Part shown: one piece after another, positions 17,065 to 23,992 of the stretch
Position numbering within the stretch: position 1 is the stretch's first letter
Layout: every line of letters starts with the position of its first letter
Assembly (NCBI GenBank): GCA_002369155.1
Contig: DFEM01000097.1
Location: forward strand, 1 to 24,187
Origin: Lachnospiraceae bacterium UBA3802
GTDB lineage: Bacteria; Bacillota; Clostridia; Lachnospirales; Lachnospiraceae
Reading direction: 5' to 3'
DNA: 24,187 bases
The notes under the pieces: generated by a model
Seen by the model: only the letters and a program-made list of their open reading frames with translations
What the model was told of the DNA's origin: nothing
Database searches by the model: none
Position numbers and translations under genes: made by a program

Positions 17065-19812
17065 ATGGATAAAAAAAGCAGAACCGAATATTCGGCAATC
17101 AATTCATCAATTGCAATAGTGGCAAGAATTACCGCAATTTTGATGGGTTTTGCGGCAAGAGTTGTTTTTACGCATACTCTTAACGAGGATTATGTCGGAA
17201 TTAACGGTTTATTCAGTAATATTCTTAATATTCTTTCCGTATCGGAACTCGGAGTAGGTACAGCAATAACTTTTGCGTTGTACAAACCTATAGCTGTAGG
17301 TGATAAGGAAAAACAAAAATCATTAATGCTTCTTTTTAAGAAGTTCTATTTCTTTGTGGGCTTGTTTGTTCTTTTGGCAGGTCTTGCCCTTATTCCTTTT
17401 CTTGATATTTTGATGAAAGATTCGCCAAAAGTCGATCATCTTATTTTTTTGTATTGCCTTTTTTTGGTAAATACGGTCTTATCATATGTCAGCATTTATA
17501 AACGAACATTGATAGATGCGCATCAGCAAAACTATATAAGCGTATCTATTCAGACAGGAACATGGGCATTATCGGCAATACTGCAGATTGTTTTTCTTTT
17601 GCTTACAAGGAATTTTGTTGTTTATCTTTTTATCATGATTTCCTGTACATTGCTTTGCAATATCCTGATTACGGTGAAAGCAAACAGGATGTATCCTTTT
17701 CTTAAAGAGAAGAATGTCAGAAAACTTGAGAAAAATGAACTTGATGACATAAAGAAGAATATCAAGGCAATGTTTTTCCACAAGGTAGGAGAAGTTGTTG
17801 TAAACAATACAGATAATCTTTTGATTTCGGCCTTGGTTTCCACGGCAAGTGTCGGAATTTATTCCAATTATTTTCTGGTTATAGAATCCATAAGGCAGGT
17901 TCTTAATCAAATGTTTCAGGGTATTGCGGCGAGTGTCGGAAATCTCGGCGTACTTGAAGGAAGAGAGAGAATTAAAAAGATTTACGAATCCACTTTTTTT
18001 CTTGCTCAATGGGTATTCGGTCTTTTAACCATTTGCATGTTCCAGGTTCTGGACAATTTTGTCGGCTTCAGTTTTGGCAGTCAATATGTTTTTACCAAAG
18101 AGATAACTTTAATACTTTGCATTAATTTCTATGTTTTGGGATTAAGACAACCGACTTTGATATTCAGAGATTCCATGGGTTTGTTTTGGTATGACAGATT
18201 TAAATCCGTAGCGGAAGCGGCAGTAAACCTTGTAGTTTCCATTATTCTCGGAAGAATCTTCGGAGTTTTCGGCGTATTCCTGGGAACGTTTATCGGTTGT
18301 GTAACAACATCCCTTTGGATAGAACCTTATGTATTATACAAATACAGATTAAAAACCAAAATCTCCGGCTTCGCAGTCAGATTTCTTTTATACATTTCGG
18401 TAACCGGATTGCTTTTTGTCGGAGAGAATTATTTGTGTTCTCTTATAAAAAATAACGGTATTGTTTTTTCGTTCATAAAGGCTTTTATATGTTTTGCGAT
18501 TACCAATATTGCTTATTTGATCATTTATTGCAGAACAAAAGAGTTTAAGTTCCTTTGGAGAAAGGGAATAACACTCATTAAAAGCAAATTAAACAAAGAT
18601 GAAAAAGAAGTCATAATAAGAGAAGAAGAAAAAATATTGACAAAAGCTTTGGCTGCATATGTTAATGATGAAAATGATTCGAAAACCGAATTCGATATTT
18701 GTTTTGAGTGTGAAAAAGACGGAGTTCTTTTAAAGGATTTTGTGACATATGCAAGATCTCAAAGTGTGCTGCCGTTTCTTGCACAAAGTATTGTTGACGG
18801 GAAAAGCGATAATGAACTGAACAGAATAATTGATGCAGAAACCGACGGTATCATTCTTATGAATTACAAATATCTTTTTGAATGCAGGGATATCGTTGAA
18901 TATTTAAAAAAGAGAGATATTATTTCATGTGTTCTCAAAGGGTCGGCGACAGCATCTTTTTATCCTTCTCCGGAACTGAGAAAAAGCAGTGATATTGATA
19001 TATTGATTATAGGGAATGATAATCTCGACAAAGCAGTCGAATTCCTTATGGAAACAGGATTTATTATAAGCAGTGAGCAGCATGCGCTTCATCATGTTGT
19101 TCTAAAGCACAACGGATTGACGATTGAACTTCATTCATTGCTTGCGGAGCCTTTTGACAACAATAAGGTTAATTCTTATCTGGAACGTTGTGTATCTGAA
19201 TGTAAGAATCATATTGTCTTCAGAGATTGTATGGGTATAAATCTTCCGATGCTTGATGATGCTTATCATGCATATGAATTGTTATTGCATATGCTTCAGC
19301 ATTTCCTGAGAGAAGGATTCGGATTAAAACTTTTAACAGACTGGTGTTTCTTTTTTAATCGTGAAATAGACGATGAATCAAAAAAAGAATACTTAAAGCT
19401 TGTAAATGAAAGCGGAATCAAAGGCTTCTCGGATACCGTTACGTTAAGCTGCATTGAGAATCTTTCTTTGAACCCCGATAAGGTTAAATGGATGGATATT
19501 AAAGCTACGGATTGCGATTCTTTTTATGAAGATATTTTAAAAGCCGGAGATTTGGGTAAACTTGAAAATGACCGAATGGTTGTTTTAAGAAATGAAAGCA
19601 TTTTTGCATATTTCAGAGAGTTTCATCATCAGATGCATCTGAATTATCCCAAAGCAGGAAAAGTGTTTATTATCTGGCCTTTTCTTTGGATTAAAACATA
19701 CTTGATTTTTGTGAATAATAATAAGAATTTACGTGGAATATCCAGCAGACAATTATACAAAAAAGCGGCGACGAGGAGCCGTCTTATCAAAGATATGAAA
19801 CTTTTTAAATGA
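17065..19812 (+). CDS. Wzx-type flippase fused to an NTase_5-like nucleotidyltransferase
   Basis: This encodes 915 residues. The ATG at 17065 has CGGAG seven bases upstream; a TTG two codons earlier is less likely. Residues 1-490 form a polysaccharide flippase of the MOP superfamily: about 14 helices and an N-terminal pattern of Gly-Ile-Asn-Gly-Leu and Glu-Leu-Gly-Val-Gly. A charged linker leads to a C-terminal domain (about 520-915) with Leu-Lys-Gly-Ser (624-627), a Tyr-Pro-x-Pro-x-Leu-Arg stretch and Ser-Asp-Ile-Asp-Ile-Leu (642-647). This is the GS...DxD pattern of the NTase fold, most like Pfam NTase_5 (PF14907). A His-rich helical region follows. NTase_5 proteins often sit with PqqD-like and peptide-export genes. 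The same reading frame runs through both parts with no sign of a frameshift. Confidence 0.85.
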   Translation: MDKKSRTEYSAINSSIAIVARITAILMGFAARVVFTHTLNEDYVGINGLFSNILNILSVSELGVGTAITFALYKPIAVGDKEKQKSLMLLFKKFYFFVGLFVLLAGLALIPFLDILMKDSPKVDHLIFLYCLFLVNTVLSYVSIYKRTLIDAHQQNYISVSIQTGTWALSAILQIVFLLLTRNFVVYLFIMISCTLLCNILITVKANRMYPFLKEKNVRKLEKNELDDIKKNIKAMFFHKVGEVVVNNTDNLLISALVSTASVGIYSNYFLVIESIRQVLNQMFQGIAASVGNLGVLEGRERIKKIYESTFFLAQWVFGLLTICMFQVLDNFVGFSFGSQYVFTKEITLILCINFYVLGLRQPTLIFRDSMGLFWYDRFKSVAEAAVNLVVSIILGRIFGVFGVFLGTFIGCVTTSLWIEPYVLYKYRLKTKISGFAVRFLLYISVTGLLFVGENYLCSLIKNNGIVFSFIKAFICFAITNIAYLIIYCRTKEFKFLWRKGITLIKSKLNKDEKEVIIREEEKILTKALAAYVNDENDSKTEFDICFECEKDGVLLKDFVTYARSQSVLPFLAQSIVDGKSDNELNRIIDAETDGIILMNYKYLFECRDIVEYLKKRDIISCVLKGSATASFYPSPELRKSSDIDILIIGNDNLDKAVEFLMETGFIISSEQHALHHVVLKHNGLTIELHSLLAEPFDNNKVNSYLERCVSECKNHIVFRDCMGINLPMLDDAYHAYELLLHMLQHFLREGFGLKLLTDWCFFFNREIDDESKKEYLKLVNESGIKGFSDTVTLSCIENLSLNPDKVKWMDIKATDCDSFYEDILKAGDLGKLENDRMVVLRNESIFAYFREFHHQMHLNYPKAGKVFIIWPFLWIKTYLIFVNNNKNLRGISSRQLYKKAATRSRLIKDMKLFK

Positions 19813-19831
19813 AAAGGATTATTGTATCCCT

Positions 19832-20908
19832 ATGAAAAAAATTGTTTTTTTCAGCGGAGGAATTGACAGATCGGGAGGGACCGAGCGCGTACTTTCCTTG
19901 ATTGCATCCGGACTTGCGAAAAAAGATTATGAAGTTGTTATCGTGAGTATGTGCGGAGAAAAAAAGAGTCATTATCCGCTTGATGATAAAATTAAATTAC
20001 ATTTTCTGGAAGCAAAGGGATTTGCAAAAGGAATATTGAGTAACCTTCGAAAACTCAAAGATATAGTTAAGAGTGAAAAACCGGATTATTGGGTTGATGT
20101 TGATATTATCCTGGGATTATATACATTTTTAGTCAGAAAAAAGAATAAAGGCATGAAATGGATATCCTGGGAGCATTTCAATTATTTTACAGATTTCCCG
20201 TACTATAAAGGTCTAAGAAAATTCACCAGAAAACTTGTTTGCAAAAAGACCGATTGTCTGGTTGTTTTGTCAAAAGAAGATGAAGGTTATTACAAACAAA
20301 ACGAAAAGATTAAAGGTAAGCTTTTAAGCATACCGAACCCATCGCCCTATACAGTTAACAAATCTTCGGAAAGAAAAGAAGAGAAAATTGTATTATCAGT
20401 TGGACGTCTGACCCGGATTAAAGGATTTGACATGCTGCTTGAAGCTTGGGCAGATGTTGAAAAAGAATTTCCCAAATGGAAACTGGCAATAGTCGGAGAA
20501 GGAGAAGAAAGAGATAATCTTTTGAAATTAAAAAAGGAAAAAAACATCGTAAACGCGGATCTTCCGGGTTTTGCGGAAAACATAGAAGAAGAATATAAAA
20601 AGGCATCAGTATATGTCCTTTCATCAAGAAATGAAGGTTTTCCGATGGTTCTTCTGGAAGCAATGTCATTTTCACTTCCCATAGTTGCTTTTTCCTGCAA
20701 AGCCGGTGTTAAAGAGATGGTAATTGAAGGCTATAACGGATATTTGGCTAATCCAAATGATGTTAAGGGTCTTTCAGCCAAAATTAAAGAGATGTTGTCC
20801 GATGAGGAAAAGATGAGAAAAATGGGAGAAAACTCCATGAAACATGTTCAAAACTTTGATACGGACAGTATCTTGAAACAATGGGTACAAATGATGGATA
20901 CAGTTTGA
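19832..20908 (+). CDS. GT4 family glycosyltransferase, last gene of the operon
   Basis: This encodes 358 residues of GT-B fold. The N-terminus has Ser-Gly-Gly-Thr-Glu-Arg-Val, typical of GT4 enzymes. The C-terminal half carries Ser-Val-Gly-Arg-Leu, then Glu-x7-Glu (E268, E276). It closely follows the flippase-NTase gene, so a shared transcript is likely. An AAAGGA lies 13 bases upstream of the ATG, a rather long spacing. No U-run terminator is evident in the 70 bases after it. Donor and acceptor are unknown. Confidence 0.88.
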   Translation: MKKIVFFSGGIDRSGGTERVLSLIASGLAKKDYEVVIVSMCGEKKSHYPLDDKIKLHFLEAKGFAKGILSNLRKLKDIVKSEKPDYWVDVDIILGLYTFLVRKKNKGMKWISWEHFNYFTDFPYYKGLRKFTRKLVCKKTDCLVVLSKEDEGYYKQNEKIKGKLLSIPNPSPYTVNKSSERKEEKIVLSVGRLTRIKGFDMLLEAWADVEKEFPKWKLAIVGEGEERDNLLKLKKEKNIVNADLPGFAENIEEEYKKASVYVLSSRNEGFPMVLLEAMSFSLPIVAFSCKAGVKEMVIEGYNGYLANPNDVKGLSAKIKEMLSDEEKMRKMGENSMKHVQNFDTDSILKQWVQMMDTV

Positions 20909-20978
20909 AATGGTTTACATAACAACAATATAATAACATGAAATAGCACTCAAATGACATGAAAAAGAACTTTTCAAA

Positions 20979-21008
20979 TTGACTATTAAAAACAAATTAG
21001 CGTATAAT
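20979..21008 (+). promoter_or_regulatory. Strong sigma-A promoter of the peptide-like gene
   Basis: TTGACT (20979-20984), an 18-base spacer and TATAAT (21003-21008) make the closest match to consensus seen in the window. Transcription would begin near 21015. The 164-base gap between 20908 and 21073 otherwise holds only AT-rich sequence and a possible 13-codon leader ORF. Confidence 0.82.
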
Positions 21009-21034
21009 ATATTTAAATATTTCGACTGGAGAAA

Positions 21035-21076
21035 ATGAATAAAATATTTTATATCCAAAGGGGATTTTTATTATGA
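21035..21076 (+). CDS. Possible 13-codon leader ORF coupled to the peptide gene
   Basis: ATG at 21035 opens a 13-residue peptide (MNKIFYIQRGFLL) whose TGA at 21074-21076 overlaps the start codon of the next gene. A GGAG at 21028-21031 is only three bases before the ATG, closer than ideal. The main gene has its own AAAGGGG site at 21057-21063, inside this leader ORF. It could couple translation or be chance. Confidence 0.25.
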   Translation: MNKIFYIQRGFLL

Positions 21077-21522
21077 AAAATTATGAAAAACCTGTTGTTA
21101 TTGCTAACAACGAATTAGCTGAAGGTGTATATGCTGCTAGTGGTGACGGTGATTGCTGGACAATCTCGGTTACTCCAGATCAGCCATATGGCGGAGGATC
21201 ATTAGGAGGTAAGACATTCAGAGTCGAATGTGAGCATATTGGTATGGAGCATATTTCTTTAGCCTCTATTTCCACAATTACATTTAATTCTCCCGTAACT
21301 GCGGCTAAATTTGAAAACTTTAAAGTTTCTGTAAATGGAAATGTAGTCACAATCGAAAGAGAAAATCATGCAAATGCTTATACTACACGTGATGAGTTTA
21401 ACTCATTATTGGAAGTAATGGCTGCAGATGAAGCTACTACAAGAGGTTTGACTGTTACTAGCACTTCTATCAGATGTACTAAGACGACAAATGTTCAGGG
21501 TGGCGGAGCTGACGGAAGATAA
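21073..21522 (+). CDS. Peptide-precursor-like 149-residue protein, leader-type N-terminus
   Basis: The ATG has AAAGGGG nine bases upstream. Residues 1-24 look like a leader: charged and hydrophilic (Lys-Pro-Val-Val, Asn-Glu-Leu-Ala-Glu-Gly), ending Val-Tyr-Ala-Ala-Ser-Gly, with no hydrophobic core, so it is not a Sec signal. The remainder is beta-rich, Thr/Ser/Gly-rich, with Cys28, Cys53 and Cys135 and a Gly-rich end. The Val-Tyr-Ala-Ala junction could be a protease site. It has its own promoter and terminator and a preference for GCT, GGT and ACT codons, unlike most neighbours, pointing to high expression. It lies next to an ABC exporter, an S26-like protease and two PqqD-like genes. It could be a RiPP-type or other leader-directed secreted protein. 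I recall similar leader ends in Lachnospiraceae hypothetical proteins but cannot confirm it. Confidence 0.75.
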   Translation: MKNYEKPVVIANNELAEGVYAASGDGDCWTISVTPDQPYGGGSLGGKTFRVECEHIGMEHISLASISTITFNSPVTAAKFENFKVSVNGNVVTIERENHANAYTTRDEFNSLLEVMAADEATTRGLTVTSTSIRCTKTTNVQGGGADGR

Positions 21523-21531
21523 ATATAAAAT

Positions 21532-21554
21532 AACAGCCTTCGGGCTGTTTTTTT
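21532..21554 (+). terminator. Rho-independent terminator of the peptide-like gene
   Basis: A seven-base-pair stem (AACAGCC 21532-21538 with GGCTGTT 21543-21549) closes a TTCG tetraloop and is followed by a run of T to 21554. It is ten bases after the stop codon, so the gene is transcribed alone. Confidence 0.92.
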
Positions 21555-21579
21555 ATTTGTTTTTTGAAGGTGTGATTTG

Positions 21580-21608
21580 TTGTTTAGTATAAATAATTAG
21601 AGTATAAT
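21580..21608 (+). promoter_or_regulatory. Promoter of the ABC exporter gene
   Basis: A perfect TATAAT at 21603-21608 follows a weak -35 (TTGTTT at 21580-21585) by 17 bases. It lies between a terminator and the exporter's ATG at 21642, so some promoter is required here. Confidence 0.6.
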
Positions 21609-21641
21609 TTAAATGTTTATATTATTTTTGGGATATGATTT

Positions 21642-23432
21642 ATGGATAAGAAAGACAAGGGTTTAAAATTTTATATACGTCGTATCAAAGAAGGCAGATT
21701 AAAAGAAATGTTTGCTCAAATCAAATGGATTTACGGCTACGGTAAACATTACTGGCTGCATATGTTTTTATATACGCTTCTTGGTTTGGTAGGCATTGGC
21801 GTATCCCTTCTTTCGGGTTTGATTGCAAAAGACCTGGTCGATATAATTACAGGACATCAAACAGGCGCCGTTATTAAATATTTTGTTATGATGATTGTTT
21901 ATAATATTTCCACTTTGGTAATCAATCAGTTTTCGAATTATCTTTCGTCATATCTGAATATGAAAGTTGATGCCGAAATCAAAGCCGATATTTTTTCTAA
22001 AATACTTGTAACCGATTGGGAATCTTTGACATCTTATCATTCCGGTGATTTATTAACCAGATGGAGTTCGGATGCATCAACAATTTCAGCCGGAATTCTG
22101 AATTTTATTCCAAATCTTATTTTATATACCGTTAGATTTATTTCGGCATTTGCGATGGTTATTTACTTTGATCCATCGTTTGCACTTTTTGCCTTTTTGG
22201 GATTGCCGATTAGTTTTATCTTATCAAGAACGTTGTTGAAACGAATGGTAAATAACAATGAAAAATCTGCTCAAATGAATGCAAAAATGTCTTCATTTAA
22301 CCAGGAGGCTTTTTCGAATATTCAAATAATAAAATCCTTTGATCTTTTGAAACTTTATGTAAAAAGACTTCAGGATATTCAAAAAGAATTTATAGGTATG
22401 AGGCTTTCATTCCAAAGAATGTCAATATGGACTTCTGTACTGTTTTCGACTATTGGGATGCTGGTTTCTTATTCATCTTACGGATGGGGAATTTACAGAG
22501 TATGGAGCGGTGCCATTTCTTACGGTACCATGACAATGTTTCTCGGTCTTTCAGCAAGTTTGACAGGATCTTTGAATAATCTTACATCTTTGTTTCCTAC
22601 TGTTATAGGCCTTACAACATCTGCAGGCAGACTAATGGATATAATAGATATGCCGCAGGAAGACTATTCAAATGATGATGCAGCTAAAGAGTTTATGGAT
22701 AAGTATAAAGACGAAGGAATCAGTCTTGAGTTGTCTGATGTTTCTTTTGCATATAAAAACGGAAGCGAAAGTGTTTTTGAAAATGCATCCATGTTCGCAC
22801 ATCCTCATGAAATTGTTGCTCTTGTCGGTCCTTCCGGAGAAGGAAAAACAACAATGCTTAGAATGATTTTATCGCTTATCAACTCGACTGAGGGAGAGGC
22901 AATAATTTACAACGGAGACGACAAAGAAAAAGCCAAAGAAATTATTCCGCTTGATCCTTCATCCAGAAAACTGCTTTCGTATGTTCCGCAGGGCAATACG
23001 CTGTTTTCGGGTACAATTGCCTACAATATGCGAAGCGTTAAGCCGGATGCAACGGATGAAGAGATTATCGAGGCATTAAAGATTGCCTGTGCATGGGATT
23101 TTGTTGAGAAACTTCCGGACGGAATTAACAGCGAGATTAAGGAGCGCGGAGGAGGATTCTCGGAAGGACAGGCACAAAGAATTGCGATTGCAAGAGCTAT
23201 TATAAGAAAATCACCGATACTTCTTTTGGATGAAGCCACATCCGCACTTGATGTAAAAACCGAGAGAAAACTTCTTAAGAATATTCTTAAAGACGAGTAT
23301 CCGAGAACATGCATAGTAACGACTCACAGACCGACGGTACTTACGATATGCAACAGGGTTTACGAGATAAAAGACAAAAAACTGAATATTCTTGATGATA
23401 ATGAAATAGACAAGCTTATCAGAGACTTTTAA
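21642..23432 (+). CDS. ABC exporter, fused membrane and ATPase domains
   Basis: This encodes 596 residues. Six membrane helices lie between about 35 and 325, with the ATPase domain from about 365 to the end. Motifs are Walker A Gly-Pro-Ser-Gly-Glu-Gly-Lys-Thr (396-403), a Q-loop Tyr-Val-Pro-Gln-Gly, a signature with Phe-Ser-Glu-Gly-Gln in place of LSGGQ, Walker B Leu-Leu-Leu-Asp-Glu (D530, E531) and a Thr-Thr-His-Arg switch. It is the homodimeric ABCB type. There is no N-terminal C39 peptidase domain, so leader removal would need another protease, possibly the S26-like one next door. The adjacent peptide-like protein at 21073 is the most plausible cargo; lipid or drug export cannot be excluded. 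Confidence 0.9.
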   Translation: MDKKDKGLKFYIRRIKEGRLKEMFAQIKWIYGYGKHYWLHMFLYTLLGLVGIGVSLLSGLIAKDLVDIITGHQTGAVIKYFVMMIVYNISTLVINQFSNYLSSYLNMKVDAEIKADIFSKILVTDWESLTSYHSGDLLTRWSSDASTISAGILNFIPNLILYTVRFISAFAMVIYFDPSFALFAFLGLPISFILSRTLLKRMVNNNEKSAQMNAKMSSFNQEAFSNIQIIKSFDLLKLYVKRLQDIQKEFIGMRLSFQRMSIWTSVLFSTIGMLVSYSSYGWGIYRVWSGAISYGTMTMFLGLSASLTGSLNNLTSLFPTVIGLTTSAGRLMDIIDMPQEDYSNDDAAKEFMDKYKDEGISLELSDVSFAYKNGSESVFENASMFAHPHEIVALVGPSGEGKTTMLRMILSLINSTEGEAIIYNGDDKEKAKEIIPLDPSSRKLLSYVPQGNTLFSGTIAYNMRSVKPDATDEEIIEALKIACAWDFVEKLPDGINSEIKERGGGFSEGQAQRIAIARAIIRKSPILLLDEATSALDVKTERKLLKNILKDEYPRTCIVTTHRPTVLTICNRVYEIKDKKLNILDDNEIDKLIRDF

Positions 23433-23464
23433 ATAACCGCTTAAGAAATTAAGCGGTTATTTTT
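23431..23464 (+). terminator. Bidirectional terminator between convergent genes
   Basis: A perfect 14-base-pair stem (23431-23444 with 23449-23462) encloses a GAAA loop, with T on one side and A on the other. Both stop codons lie in it: the exporter's TAA at 23430-23432 and the minus-strand peptidase's at 23457-23459. Confidence 0.9.
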
Positions 23465-23897
23465 GGGTTCTGATTTTATGTATAAACAAACTTATGGGCT
23501 TTCTAAGCGGCAACAATATCAGCCATATCTGCCAGGAGAGAAAATACAGAGGATTGGATACACTGTATTTGTTTTTTTTATGTATAAAAGAACTCATGAT
23601 TCCGAGAACCTGAGAGGGATCAATCGGCCCTTCGATTTCAGTCTGATTGTCTCCGACGAAATACAGTTTGGACTCTTTTACTTTTATCACACGATGTAAA
23701 ACAAGTTTTCCGGATTTTCGCCTGAAAAGTAGCACATCTCCGCGTCTTATTTTCTTTTTAAGGGGAGATATGATAACTTCATCGCGCTCGGGAACAATAA
23801 GCGGATACATGCTGTAACCGATAGGATGCAATTGAACGCTGTTTTGATTTTTTATAAGAATTTCTTCAATTTTCATTTTATTCTGTGCATCATCCAT
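23457..23897 (-). CDS. S24/S26 family signal peptidase-like protein (SipW type)
   Basis: This encodes 146 residues from the ATG at 23897. Alternative in-frame starts at 23954, 23942 and 23876 are possible and none has a strong ribosome site. The Gly-Tyr-Ser-Met-Tyr-Pro motif gives the catalytic Ser29. Leu-His-Arg-Val at 67-70 carries His68 where bacterial type I peptidases have lysine, as in the ER/SipW subtype. Gly-Asp-Asn at 82-84 gives the conserved Asp83. A C-terminal hydrophobic stretch (about 112-130) may anchor it. Such proteins cleave secreted substrates, and small ones like this recur next to PqqD-like and NTase genes. The likely substrate is the peptide encoded at 21073. It runs convergent to the exporter and divergent from the second pqqD-like gene. 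Confidence 0.8.
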   Translation of the reverse strand: MDDAQNKMKIEEILIKNQNSVQLHPIGYSMYPLIVPERDEVIISPLKKKIRRGDVLLFRRKSGKLVLHRVIKVKESKLYFVGDNQTEIEGPIDPSQVLGIMSSFIHKKNKYSVSNPLYFLSWQIWLILLPLRKPISLFIHKIRTQK

Positions 23898-23956
23898 TTT
23901 ATTATTCCGAATCCTGCCATTGTGTTTATGATATTGTAGCATTTTTAAACCCATAA

Positions 23957-23969
23957 TGCTATAATTATA
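23957..23969 (+). promoter_or_regulatory. Extended -10 promoter before the second pqqD-like gene
   Basis: TGCTATAAT (23957-23965) is an extended -10 element. No good -35 lies at 17 bases, which such elements tolerate. The -10 sits in the palindrome TATAATTATA (23960-23969), so the opposite strand also carries TATAAT, pointing toward the peptidase gene, although without a clear -35. Confidence 0.55.
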
Positions 23970-23992
23970 AAGATTGTTTGTAAGAGGGATTT

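Noticed and set aside
3141..20908. Antisense and out-of-frame open frames inside the large genes
   Set aside because: They lack ribosome sites and family-like motifs and lie fully within genes with clear domains, so they are explained by the codon bias of the real frames.
20960..20976. Inverted repeat after the last GT4 gene as a terminator
   Set aside because: The stem is only about six A/T-rich pairs, has no U-run and overlaps the next promoter's -35 element.
21073..23432. Bacteriocin with double-glycine leader and C39 exporter
   Set aside because: There is no clear Gly-Gly leader end, and the exporter has no N-terminal C39 peptidase domain. The remainder is also larger than usual.
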